Shown here: piece by piece, positions 15,672 to 23,768 of the stretch
Numbering within the stretch: position 1 is the first letter of the stretch
Layout of the letters: each line of letters opens with the position of its first letter
Assembly (NCBI GenBank): GCA_002354205.1
Contig: DELD01000016.1
Location: forward strand, 1-25,078
Reading direction: 5' to 3'
Source: Micavibrio sp. UBA2705
Lineage (GTDB): Bacteria > Pseudomonadota > Alphaproteobacteria > Micavibrionales > Micavibrionaceae
DNA: 25,078 nucleotides
Position numbers and translations under genes: made by a program
The notes under the pieces: model-generated
Seen by the model: only the letters and a program-made list of their open reading frames with translations
What the model was told of the DNA's origin: nothing
The model's database searches: none

Positions 15672-16376
15672 ATGATTAAATTTGCACATATAGGGCTACG
15701 TTACGGCATTGGCCCTGAAGTTTTGACCGATATCAACTTCACGCTAGAACCTGGTTCATTCCATTTTCTCACTGGGCCGAGTGGTTCTGGTAAAACCAGT
15801 TTAATGTCACTGCTTTATCTTGGCCTACGTCCGACGCGCGGCGAGATCAGCATGTTCGGCAATGACGTAAAAAGCCTCGACCGCGACCAAATGGCGTTAT
15901 TACGTCAGAAAATTGGCGTGGTTTTTCAGGACTTCAGACTGCTTAATAACTTAACGGCTTTTGAAAATGTAGCCCTGCCACTGCGCCTTAGCAACAAAAG
16001 CGAGAAACAAATCAAATCTGATGTAAGCGAGCTTTTGGAATGGGTTGAACTGGGTGATTATATGCACCGCCTGCCTATGACCTTATCAGGCGGTCAACAA
16101 CAGCGCATCGCCATTGCCCGCGCTGTGATTTCAAAGCCACGCATGCTACTTGCCGATGAACCGACCGGTAACCTTGATGATACAATTGGCTATAAACTTA
16201 TGGGGCTGTTTGAACAGCTGAACCGCATGGGCACAACCATGGTTATCGCGACCCACAACCAACAAATGATGAATAGTTTTTATCACAAAAAGTTGATTCT
16301 TAACGCAGGACAGTTAATAGTCGAAGAACCGCGCAACATTATAAAGGATATTGCGGAGGGTGAAGTCCATGTATAA
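15672..16376 (+). CDS. ftsE: Cell division ATP-binding protein FtsE
   Basis: FtsE is the cytoplasmic ATPase of the FtsEX complex, which controls septal peptidoglycan hydrolysis through periplasmic activators. At 234 residues it carries Walker A GPSGSGKT (35-42), the Q-loop VVFQDFRLL, the ABC signature LSGGQQQR (138-145), Walker B MLLADEPTGNLD (158-169) and the switch His in ATHN. The FtsE-typical QDFRLL segment separates it from LolD-type ATPases. It starts directly after the upstream stop codon with no clear Shine-Dalgarno sequence, consistent with translational coupling, and overlaps ftsX. Confidence 0.95.
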   Translation: MIKFAHIGLRYGIGPEVLTDINFTLEPGSFHFLTGPSGSGKTSLMSLLYLGLRPTRGEISMFGNDVKSLDRDQMALLRQKIGVVFQDFRLLNNLTAFENVALPLRLSNKSEKQIKSDVSELLEWVELGDYMHRLPMTLSGGQQQRIAIARAVISKPRMLLADEPTGNLDDTIGYKLMGLFEQLNRMGTTMVIATHNQQMMNSFYHKKLILNAGQLIVEEPRNIIKDIAEGEVHV

Positions 16377-17292
16377 GTTTTTCAAACTCTTCACGCCAAA
16401 GTCTTATATATTGCCGCTGCATAAACGCTCTGGCAGTGTGCAGCTTTTTATCTTACTCGCATTAATGACGGCGCTTGTTGTAATCATAGCTTCTGTGCAT
16501 TTATCACTGTTTAAAACGGTTGATCGTTGGCAGTCCTTGATACAATATCAAGCGAGCATTGAAATTCCCGCTTTGGATGAACAAGGCAACACGCGCAGCG
16601 CTGCGCAGGTACAGCAAAATATTCGCCGCATAAAAGATTTTTTGAAGAATACCCAAGCATCACATGATATTGAGGTTATGGATACCACGCAGGTCGCAGC
16701 CCTTCTGAACCCGTGGCTTGGCGATGACGGTAAAATTTTAGACAATATTGACCTGCCAACGATCATCAATTTCAAATTAAAGGCGAGCAGCGCCGATGAT
16801 GTCAAATATATCAGCGAGCGCATTACAAAAATTGCGCCGCGGGCAAGGTTGCAAACACATGAAAACTGGCTTGATAAATTCTTGGCGATTTTACATGGCA
16901 TTCACATTTTAGGCGTTCTAATCATTATCATCACAATGGTGTCCACGATATTTGTTATTTCCAGTTCTGTACGCGCAAGGATGAATATTTACAACGAGGA
17001 TTTATCCCTGCTGCATATTATGGGCGCGCGTGACCGTTTTATCCTTAAACAGTTCATCACTTATCTGTTTAGCATCTGTGTGCCAGCTTGCTTACTTGGT
17101 TATATATGCGCATCCTTAATACTCGCCGCAGTATCACAGCTTCTTTTAGGCGCTGAAATTGACTTTTTACCTAGCTTTGGTTTAAATGCACATCAATTTA
17201 TTACTTTAATGACAGTGCCCTTTAGCATATTTGCACTGACAATGTTAATTGGTTCGCATACAGTGCTGCGTGAAATGAAGAAAATGCCGTAA
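16369..17292 (+). CDS. ftsX: Cell division protein FtsX
   Basis: FtsX is the membrane subunit paired with FtsE. The 307-residue product has the expected topology: a helix near 22-45, a periplasmic domain of about 120 residues that would contact hydrolase activators, then three C-terminal helices. The conserved cytoplasmic segment NIYNEDLSLLHIMGARDRFI lies between helices two and three and contacts FtsE. I chose the ATG at 16369 because GGAGGG lies eight bases upstream; a TTG at 16351 would swallow that site. It overlaps the ftsE end by eight bases. Confidence 0.94.
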   Translation: MYKFFKLFTPKSYILPLHKRSGSVQLFILLALMTALVVIIASVHLSLFKTVDRWQSLIQYQASIEIPALDEQGNTRSAAQVQQNIRRIKDFLKNTQASHDIEVMDTTQVAALLNPWLGDDGKILDNIDLPTIINFKLKASSADDVKYISERITKIAPRARLQTHENWLDKFLAILHGIHILGVLIIIITMVSTIFVISSSVRARMNIYNEDLSLLHIMGARDRFILKQFITYLFSICVPACLLGYICASLILAAVSQLLLGAEIDFLPSFGLNAHQFITLMTVPFSIFALTMLIGSHTVLREMKKMP

Positions 17293-17297
17293 AAGCG

Positions 17298-17900
17298 ATG
17301 AAACAAAAAAAAGATAATCATATATTTGGCAAAACTATATTGCTCGGTCAGCTACTCATTCTTGCGTGGCTGTTTGGTTTAATGGGGTTTATTGCTTACA
17401 GCTATTTTCAAAAGCAGCCGCCATTAAGCGCGCTACAAAACCAGCCCGTGATTATTCTAACTGGGGATAGCGGACGCATTGATACGGGCTTAGAGCTCGC
17501 CAATGAAATTAACAGCCCCGCCATTTTGATATCTGGCGTTGACCCGCGCGTCACAAAAGACGCACTGGTGAGCAATTGGGATGCCGGCGCAGCCATTAAC
17601 ATCATCAGCCTTGACCATGACGCGATGAACACCGTTGATAACGCCAAACAATCCGCCAAGTGGTTAAAAGAGAACCAATACACAAGCGCCATACTTGTGA
17701 CTTCTAGCTATCATATCGCGCGTGCTCATTCAATAATGAAGGCGATTATGCCTGAAATAAAAACAATCCCCTACCCCGTAAAAACAACCCATTTACCGCC
17801 GCAAGAATTAAAGTTCTGGCGTATAATGTATAAAGAATTTCACAAAACCATATTGGTTGAAACATGTCTGTTGCAGCCCTTCTTTAGTTGCTTGGAATAA
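17298..17900 (+). CDS. DUF218 (YdcF/SanA/ElyC-type) membrane protein
   Basis: A 200-residue protein with one N-terminal membrane helix (about 13-35) and a periplasmic DUF218 domain. Family motifs are TGDSGRI at 55-61, NTVDNA at 111-116 and LVTSSYHIARA at 133-143. Relatives such as ElyC and SanA affect envelope and peptidoglycan-precursor homeostasis; the exact role here is unknown. The start is five bases after the ftsX stop, and plsC follows two bases after its own stop, so it sits inside a translationally dense envelope operon. Confidence 0.88.
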   Translation: MKQKKDNHIFGKTILLGQLLILAWLFGLMGFIAYSYFQKQPPLSALQNQPVIILTGDSGRIDTGLELANEINSPAILISGVDPRVTKDALVSNWDAGAAINIISLDHDAMNTVDNAKQSAKWLKENQYTSAILVTSSYHIARAHSIMKAIMPEIKTIPYPVKTTHLPPQELKFWRIMYKEFHKTILVETCLLQPFFSCLE

Positions 17901-17902
17901 AG

Positions 17903-18643
17903 ATGATCAGATCCCTCATATTCAATTTCATATATTACCCAACTACGGCGTTGCTGTGCTTTTTGTATTTGCCGTTTTTGCTAACGCCGCGCTCTTGGCT
18001 TTGTATTATGGTCGAATTATATGTGAAAATCGTCCATATCCTTGAAATTTACATTTTGAAACTTGATTATGAAGTGCGCGGCGCTGAGCATTTACCAAAA
18101 GATGAAGCTTTCATTGTCGCGGCAAAGCATCAGTCATCATATGAAACCTTAAAACTGCATCTGTTGTTTAAAGACCCCGCCATTGTGATGAAAAAAGAAC
18201 TTTTCAAAATTCCAATATGGGGCTGGTATGCAAAAAAGATGGAGTTAATAGGTATTGACCGATCTAGCCGCGAAAAAGCCTTAAGCTCCGTCGTTGATGG
18301 CGCAAAAATGGCCGCTGATAACAAGCGTCCTATCGTAATATTCCCACAAGGAACGCGGGTTAAAATTGATGCTACAAGCGCCGACAAGCCTTATAAAGCC
18401 GGCATTATGCGCATGCATAAAAACTCTGGCTTAAAAGTTGTGCCCCTGGCATTAAATAGCGGCGTTTTTTGGGGGCGCAACGCCTTTATTAAAAAAAGCG
18501 GTAAAGTTATATTCGAATTCATGCCTGTCCTTGAATCTGGCTTGTCTACCCAGCAAGGCTTAGCTATACTTGAAAAGCAAATCGAAGATAAAACCAATGC
18601 GTTAGTCAAAGAAAGCTTAGAAGCAGGAAATAAAGATGAATAA
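17903..18643 (+). CDS. 1-acyl-sn-glycerol-3-phosphate acyltransferase (PlsC-type)
   Basis: PlsC-type enzymes acylate lysophosphatidic acid to phosphatidic acid at the inner membrane. The 246-residue product has an N-terminal hydrophobic region (about 3-50). The catalytic block is KHQSSYETL, where His76 and Glu81 form an HX4E motif in place of the textbook HX4D, a variant I recall in several proteobacterial members. FPQGTR at 147-152 binds the glycerol phosphate. I chose the ATG at 17903, with GGAA upstream, rather than the TTG at 17888 that overlaps the previous gene. Its end overlaps the DUF2125 start by eight bases. Substrate specificity is not proven. Confidence 0.9.
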   Translation: MIRSLIFNFIYYPTTALLCFLYLPFLLTPRSWLCIMVELYVKIVHILEIYILKLDYEVRGAEHLPKDEAFIVAAKHQSSYETLKLHLLFKDPAIVMKKELFKIPIWGWYAKKMELIGIDRSSREKALSSVVDGAKMAADNKRPIVIFPQGTRVKIDATSADKPYKAGIMRMHKNSGLKVVPLALNSGVFWGRNAFIKKSGKVIFEFMPVLESGLSTQQGLAILEKQIEDKTNALVKESLEAGNKDE

Positions 18644-19535
18644 GTTCCTTAAAATACTTACTATAATTGTGGTTTCTTTTGGCCTCATTTATACCTCAGC
18701 ATGGTATTATTTCGGTTTCAAAATTAAAGATGCCGTAGGTATTTCACAAGAAGACATTGATAAAACAGGCCAGAACATTACGCTTGTGAACAGCAAAACA
18801 ACGCTAAAGGGTTTCCCTAAGCAGTTTAACATTACATGGTCAGGGCAGCTTGATGCCTCAAATGGTTCTTTGATTATCCCTGCGATACGCGCCAAGGGCT
18901 GGTTTGTTCCAGGCAAACCATTAGACATCTCAGCGCCGCAGGGTATTGAAGTCAGGACAAAAACAGGCGAGCCTGTTAAGCTGGACCGTATGGATTTAAG
19001 CCTAACCGTGCCAAAACATTGGCCCGGCCATACAGCTGGAGCAGCGAAGCTTACTGAATGGCAGGCACAGCAAGAGCAGCTTGAAATTCATAACTTCCAG
19101 CTTGTCTTCAAAGATATTGGCTTTCACTTAATGACGAACGGTTATATTCAGCTTGATACCAAGCTTCAACCTGCGGGTATTTTCACATTAAAGCTTGCCG
19201 ATGTAACATATATTGAGAAGAAAAAAGAAGAAATTAAGAGCCGCCTGCAAACAGATACGGCATTAAACGAAACACAGAAAAAAAACTTGATGCGTCAATA
19301 CGGTACACTTTCAATGCTTACTTCAGCAAAGGATCTTGAGTATAAAATACGCATTCGTAATAATGCTATTTTCCTTAGCTTCCTTAAGGTGATGAGTTTT
19401 CCGTTTATAACATGGCCTGAGCCAATGATGGCAGATACCACAAGTTCTTCTCTAACCAGTCCATCTCCTGATACGCCTGCAGCAATTAAAAAAGAATCGC
19501 AAATACCGCCTGCAAACACGCAAATGGGGCAATAA
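18636..19535 (+). CDS. DUF2125 domain membrane-anchored protein
   Basis: A 299-residue protein with an N-terminal membrane anchor (about 5-26) and a large extracytoplasmic domain. YYFGFKIKDAVG, NSKTTLKGFPKQFNITWSG and the beta-rich IPAIRAKGWFVPGKPLDISAP segment match DUF2125, a family common in alphaproteobacteria and of unknown function. The C-terminus is a Pro/Ser/Thr-rich tail. The start codon overlaps the end of plsC. It ends the plus-strand operon and converges with tyrA 33 bases later, with no clear intrinsic terminator between them. Confidence 0.85.
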   Translation: MNKFLKILTIIVVSFGLIYTSAWYYFGFKIKDAVGISQEDIDKTGQNITLVNSKTTLKGFPKQFNITWSGQLDASNGSLIIPAIRAKGWFVPGKPLDISAPQGIEVRTKTGEPVKLDRMDLSLTVPKHWPGHTAGAAKLTEWQAQQEQLEIHNFQLVFKDIGFHLMTNGYIQLDTKLQPAGIFTLKLADVTYIEKKKEEIKSRLQTDTALNETQKKNLMRQYGTLSMLTSAKDLEYKIRIRNNAIFLSFLKVMSFPFITWPEPMMADTTSSSLTSPSPDTPAAIKKESQIPPANTQMGQ

Positions 19536-19568
19536 GTTTACCGCACAGAGACCGCGCCACCCCCAGCA

Positions 19569-20474
19569 TTACTTATCTTCGTATGGGGCGCGTCCGGCTT
19601 GGCCTGAATCGATGACCGCGTTTCTAATTTTTCGCGTCTTTGTGAAATGATCTTGCAGCATATCGCCTTTATCTTGGCGAATGGCTTTTTGCAGCTCTGA
19701 TAAATCCTCGTGAAAACGCTGTAATACATCTAAAACGCTCTCTTTATTCTCAAGGAAAATATCGCGCCACATTGTTGGGTCTGAACCCGCAATACGCGTA
19801 AAATCACGAAATCCGCCTGCAGAGTATTTAATCACTTCACGCTGTAAGTCTTCGGCAAGGTTACTTGCTGTGCCTACTATGGAATAAGCAATCAAATGCG
19901 GTAAATGTGACGTAATCGCCAGAACCAAATCATGGTGCTTAGGCTCCATAAAATCAATATTCGCGCCGCAAATTTCCCAAAGGGCAGTCACCGACTCTAT
20001 GGCTTTTAAATCTGTCATTTCTGTTGGTGTAATAATTGCCCAGCGGTCTTTAAACAGGCCAGCGAAGCCTGCGGATGGTCCTGATTTTTCAGCCCCCGAA
20101 ATGGGATGTGCAGGGACAAACATTTCAGGATATGGCAACGCAGCGCTGACATGGTCAATGACAGATTGCTTGACCGATCCAACATCGCTAATCACATTTT
20201 TCTTCGTTAAAAATGGCGCTATAGATTGTGCGATTTTTTCCATTTGCCCCACGGGGGTACATAGCACAATAAGGTCGGCCTCAGCCAAATATGTATCAGG
20301 GTAATCATAACCGCTATCGGCGATATCATTATCAACCGCATAATCTAAATATTCATGATTGCTGTCATACGCCGTAATATTGGTGTTTGGTGAAGCTTCT
20401 TTGACAGCGCGCGCAATGGACGAACCAATTAAACCAAAACCAATAATGACAATATTTTGAAGTGACGCGGACAT
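19569..20474 (-). CDS. tyrA: Prephenate/arogenate dehydrogenase
   Basis: TyrA oxidatively decarboxylates prephenate or arogenate on the tyrosine route with NAD(P). The 301-residue monofunctional enzyme has a Rossmann start VIIGFGLIGSSIARAVK, the acidic strand-two end ITAYDSN, VLCTPVGQM, SDVGSVK, and the catalytic-region motifs VPAHPISGAEKSG and ITSHLPHLIAY. No ACT domain is present. It follows the chorismate mutase gene after 21 bases with an AGG ten bases before its ATG. Substrate and cofactor preference cannot be told by eye. Confidence 0.93.
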   Translation of the reverse strand: MSASLQNIVIIGFGLIGSSIARAVKEASPNTNITAYDSNHEYLDYAVDNDIADSGYDYPDTYLAEADLIVLCTPVGQMEKIAQSIAPFLTKKNVISDVGSVKQSVIDHVSAALPYPEMFVPAHPISGAEKSGPSAGFAGLFKDRWAIITPTEMTDLKAIESVTALWEICGANIDFMEPKHHDLVLAITSHLPHLIAYSIVGTASNLAEDLQREVIKYSAGGFRDFTRIAGSDPTMWRDIFLENKESVLDVLQRFHEDLSELQKAIRQDKGDMLQDHFTKTRKIRNAVIDSGQAGRAPYEDK

Positions 20475-20495
20475 ATTTAATACCTAATGGAAAAG

Positions 20496-21368
20496 TTACA
20501 CATAAATGGGCTTAGGGTAGCCACCTATAGCGTATACACTATACCCGTCGCCGAGTAAATCTTGTAATTTAGAGACACTCGCAGCGTTGCGGTCAACGAA
20601 ACCGTCAACGCAGTACAGGCGATAATAAAGGCCATTCTCTTCCATTCTTGTAGCGTCAACAATATTAACCCCAGCCTGTTTTAGTACATCACCAATATGT
20701 GCATCATCGCATGGATTATCGGTACGCAAGGCAACAAAACTATAATCATCTTCTGATGTGTCAAAATACGTCCGTGCAATAATTAAATATCTGTTTTCCG
20801 CGATGCCTTCTTCTGCTACATCACAAATAAATGGCATGGACTGCACAATAGATATGGGCATCATATCTTGCGGCGTGCCGTCCTTGTCTAATGCATCTAA
20901 CAAAGGCGGCAGCCAGCTTTGTTCATCTGGCGCAGTAGGCGCGCTTGGGATAATCGCAAAATCAGTTTCGTTATGGCGCACGGCATTTATAACTTCCGCT
21001 ATGCTGTTTCCCCGCTGAACAGGCAAGATGCTGCCAAAGTAATCCGTTACGATTTTTAAATCATCACTGCGCCCCTGGTGACTATAAAACCGCGCCGTTA
21101 AACCAGATTGCAACATAGATACGGCGCTAACCAGTTCGCGCCAAATACGGGTCACCGCCTGCTTTGGCAATGCGCCGTGATGACGAGCAAGCAGCCGCCT
21201 AATCATACGCGCCTCACGGGCGGGGTGCACAACGGGCATACCGCGCTTGCGCTTTTCCGCCGCTATGGATGAAGCCAGCGCCGCGCGTTCCATTAAAAGA
21301 TCATGAATAGTGTTGTCTATTGTATCGATCTTTTGCCTAATATTATCAAGTGTTTGTGACTTATACAT
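20496..21368 (-). CDS. Chorismate mutase with degenerate prephenate-dehydratase-like C-domain
   Basis: Residues 1-90 form an AroQ-type chorismate mutase helical domain: LDNIRQKIDTIDNTIHDLLMERAALASSIAAEKRK, then REARMIRRLLARHHGALP and ITRIWRELVSA-like helices (here VTRIWRELVSAVSMLQ). Residues ~100-290 look like a diverged prephenate dehydratase/ACT region; the catalytic TRF motif expected near residue 200 is replaced by NRYLIIARTYF. The mutase converts chorismate to prephenate, the TyrA substrate, which fits the tandem gene. The C-terminal part is probably not a working dehydratase and may be regulatory. At 290 residues it is far longer than a lone mutase. The 76-base gap to divergent metA must hold both promoters. 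Confidence 0.85.
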   Translation of the reverse strand: MYKSQTLDNIRQKIDTIDNTIHDLLMERAALASSIAAEKRKRGMPVVHPAREARMIRRLLARHHGALPKQAVTRIWRELVSAVSMLQSGLTARFYSHQGRSDDLKIVTDYFGSILPVQRGNSIAEVINAVRHNETDFAIIPSAPTAPDEQSWLPPLLDALDKDGTPQDMMPISIVQSMPFICDVAEEGIAENRYLIIARTYFDTSEDDYSFVALRTDNPCDDAHIGDVLKQAGVNIVDATRMEENGLYYRLYCVDGFVDRNAASVSKLQDLLGDGYSVYAIGGYPKPIYV

Positions 21369-21385
21369 TGAGAAAAACTTATTTA

Positions 21386-21411
21386 AACGTTAACCTGTTG
21401 GATATTATGAT
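21386..21411 (+). promoter_or_regulatory. Possible metA promoter and AACGTTAA motif
   Basis: AACGTTAA (21386-21393) lies in the gap between the divergent chorismate mutase gene and metA. TATGAT (21406-21411) is a fair -10 for metA, with only TTAAAC (21383-21388) at the -35 position. I see no SAM-II riboswitch fold, a known regulator of methionine genes in this class. These are weak matches. Confidence 0.3.
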
Positions 21412-21444
21412 AAAAACCACTGTAACACAACATGGTATGAAAAG

Positions 21445-22506
21445 TTGCCCTTAGTTGCGTATAAAAACATTCCTAGCTTTGCACGTTTGCAAAAAGACGG
21501 TCACCTGATCCTCAGCGAGGATCGCGCGCTACGGCAGGATTATCGCGGCTTGCATATTGGTTTCCTCAATATGATGCCTGATAGCGCATTAGAAATTACT
21601 GAGCGTCAATTTTTTCGCCTTATTGGGCGCTCTGACCGTATCATGCAGTTCTACATGCATCCTTTTACTGTAAAAGGGATCGAACGCAGCGCAGACGCGC
21701 AAGACTACATTGATAAATATTACGAAAGCTTTGAAGATATTAAGGCGCAAGGGCTTGATGCACTTATCATCAGCGGTGCAAATATTCCGACCTGCGAGCT
21801 TGCCGATACGGCTTTTTATGACGAGCTTAAGACTGTATTGGAGTGGGCGGGGAAAAATGTAACATCTGTACTTTGTTCATGTCTGTCGACCCATGCGGTT
21901 ATGCGCGCCCTTTTTGATGAAAAACGTAGCCCTTTAAACCAAAAATTATTTGGTGTGTACAGACATCGTATTTTAGATGAAACGCAGCCGCTAACCCGCG
22001 GCATTAACACAGCATTTGATGCGCCACACGCACGTAACAACAAAATTGAGCGCGCCCAATTTGAAAAACACAATATGCGCATTTTGGCAGAAAGCCCCGA
22101 TGCTGGCGTTCATCTTGCCACATCGAAAGATGGCCTAAAGTTGGTCTGCTTCCAAGGCCACCCTGAATATGACCGCGTGAGCCTGCTGAAAGAATATAAG
22201 CGTGATATATCCTTTTATTTTGAAGGCCGCACACACGCTGCGCCGCCCCTTCCCCATGGATATTTCCGAGCGGATAAAATGGATGTTATCCAAGCCCATA
22301 TTGATAACGTTTATGAAAACCGCGACATCTCATTGTTTGACGAAGTTTTTTTAGCACAGTTTATTGAAAACACATGGCAAGATACCGGACGCTCCATCAT
22401 ACAAAACTGGGTTGGCGCAATATATCAAGTCACAGGCTTTGACCGTCATCAGCCGTTCATGGATGATGTCGACCCCAATGATCCGATCAAAAATGTATTA
22501 ATTTAA
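21445..22506 (+). CDS. metA: Homoserine O-acyltransferase (MetA family)
   Basis: MetA activates homoserine with succinyl- or acetyl-CoA, the first committed step to methionine. The catalytic Cys146 is in SVLCSCLSTHA, and the His239/Glu241 pair in FQGHPEYDR. LNMMPDSALEITERQFFRLI and FDAPHARNN are conserved. At 353 residues it is longer than the ~310 of Escherichia coli, mainly at the C-terminus. The segment holding the acyl-specificity residue (GAPLG in E. coli) reads GANIP, so the acyl donor is uncertain. The only in-frame start is TTG at 21445, without a clear Shine-Dalgarno sequence. It ends tail-to-tail with the next gene, zero bases apart. Confidence 0.92.
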   Translation: MPLVAYKNIPSFARLQKDGHLILSEDRALRQDYRGLHIGFLNMMPDSALEITERQFFRLIGRSDRIMQFYMHPFTVKGIERSADAQDYIDKYYESFEDIKAQGLDALIISGANIPTCELADTAFYDELKTVLEWAGKNVTSVLCSCLSTHAVMRALFDEKRSPLNQKLFGVYRHRILDETQPLTRGINTAFDAPHARNNKIERAQFEKHNMRILAESPDAGVHLATSKDGLKLVCFQGHPEYDRVSLLKEYKRDISFYFEGRTHAAPPLPHGYFRADKMDVIQAHIDNVYENRDISLFDEVFLAQFIENTWQDTGRSIIQNWVGAIYQVTGFDRHQPFMDDVDPNDPIKNVLI

Positions 22507-23259
22507 CTATGATTTTTTACTAACATTCGTTACTGGTCTTGGGACATAAACCCAACGTCCGCCGCCACGGACAGGCGCTTTACTGCCGCCGCTTGGCGTT
22601 GCGCGCGCATATAGTTTTTTTGTGCATTCAATAATGTAAACGCCGCTAAGCGCAGGCATAATATACGGACCTACCTTTTCAAGGCTCGGTGCTATTTTAT
22701 GAGTAAATTCTTTGGTTGATGGCAGGGCAAATAAGGCTGGCGTTACCGATTCAATATCAAACTGTTCTTGGCGCAAGAAGTCTACTATTTGCATACGTGA
22801 ATATGGCGTACCAACGCCAAAAGGTGACCATGATGCCATGCTCCATAGCCCCGTTCGGTTCGGCACGACCAAAATAAGGCGCCCATTACCACGCAAAACC
22901 CGCCATGATTCTTGCAGCATGCCACGCACGGAGCTTGCATGTTCCATGGCATGGACAAGTAACACATGGTCAAAAAAAGACTGTTCAAAAGGGAATGCTG
23001 CGCTCGCCGCCAATAATGATGCGCTCGATTCTTTGTTGGGCCATGCGGGTGCGCCCATTTCAATGCGCCCTGCCCCAATACACAATTCAGCCTCTGGTAA
23101 AAACAAATCTAAATAAGGATAGGTAAAACCATAACCAAAAACGCGCGCCCCTTTAACATTAGGCCAATTCTTGCGAATACGATGGCGCAAAACATTGCGC
23201 ACCATGCGTCCGGTGCGCGTTAAATAAAAATCATCATAATCTTTGGCTGTTATGAGCAT
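22507..23259 (-). CDS. Class I SAM-dependent methyltransferase (Methyltransf_11 type)
   Basis: A 250-residue protein of the alphaproteobacterial methyltransferase family often seen near gloB or metA genes. The N-terminus FYLTRTGRMVRNVLRHRIRKNWPNVKGARVFGYGFTYPYL carries a modified SAM motif I. FDHVLLVHAMEHASSVRGMLQESWRVLRGNGRLILVVPNRTGLW is the typical motif IV-VI stretch. The substrate is unknown. The C-terminal ~25 residues are basic and Gly/Pro-rich. It is last in a minus-strand series, 35 bases after the GNAT gene; its stop abuts that of metA. Confidence 0.85.
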   Translation of the reverse strand: MLITAKDYDDFYLTRTGRMVRNVLRHRIRKNWPNVKGARVFGYGFTYPYLDLFLPEAELCIGAGRIEMGAPAWPNKESSASLLAASAAFPFEQSFFDHVLLVHAMEHASSVRGMLQESWRVLRGNGRLILVVPNRTGLWSMASWSPFGVGTPYSRMQIVDFLRQEQFDIESVTPALFALPSTKEFTHKIAPSLEKVGPYIMPALSGVYIIECTKKLYARATPSGGSKAPVRGGGRWVYVPRPVTNVSKKS

Positions 23260-23294
23260 AAAAGGCTTCTTAGTTTGGCGTTACTGTGTATCCA

Positions 23295-23768
23295 TTATAA
23301 CGCTTTAACCATTTGTACGCATGGATTATTTTTATCCCATAAATCAGGAAATACCTCCAAAGGCACAAAGCCCTGCTGATTATAGAATAAGCGCGTTTGG
23401 GCATAAGCCTCACTAGCCCGGCTTTCATCAACGGTCTTCACCTGTAAAAAAGTGATGCCGACGGCTCTTAGCCGTATCTCGGCCACTTCTAACATCCCCC
23501 GCCCTACGCCTTGGCGGTGGTAGTCACGCAATACGCCCATAACATATATTTCCGCTGCGGATGTATTGTGTTTCTTTACAGAAGCGAAGCCAATGACCTC
23601 GCCTCCTTTAACGGCTTTTACGATGGGGTAATCTTGCATATTTTCAACATACTCAACAATAGACTTTTCTAAGCCAAACCAGTCCGGTAAAGCACGTAAA
23701 ATATCTTCGCAGCTTTCAACACTGCCAAACTCTTGCCAAATATATTTTATTTCGCTTAAAGGCGACAT
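23295..23768 (-). CDS. GNAT family N-acetyltransferase
   Basis: A 157-residue acetyltransferase with the acetyl-CoA-binding motif VLRDYHRQGVGRGML (about 79-93), preceded by the AEIYVMGV strand, and a C-terminal ARLFYNQQGF-like segment (here TRLFYNQQGFVPLE). The ATG comes immediately after the mutT stop codon, so the two are likely coupled. A GNAT gene beside mutT is common in alphaproteobacteria. The acceptor substrate cannot be deduced. Confidence 0.88.
   Translation of the reverse strand: MSPLSEIKYIWQEFGSVESCEDILRALPDWFGLEKSIVEYVENMQDYPIVKAVKGGEVIGFASVKKHNTSAAEIYVMGVLRDYHRQGVGRGMLEVAEIRLRAVGITFLQVKTVDESRASEAYAQTRLFYNQQGFVPLEVFPDLWDKNNPCVQMVKAL

Noticed and set aside
19552..19591. GC-rich stem between DUF2125 and tyrA as a terminator
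   Set aside because: The CGCGCC/GGCGCG stem has a bulge, a loop longer than 20 bases and no T-run on either strand.
21369..21444. SAM-II riboswitch before metA
   Set aside because: The gap is only 76 bases and I could not find the pseudoknot-forming segments of the SAM-II consensus.
22712..23116. 134-codon plus-strand frame opposite the methyltransferase
   Set aside because: The methyltransferase on the minus strand has clear family motifs; this frame has none.
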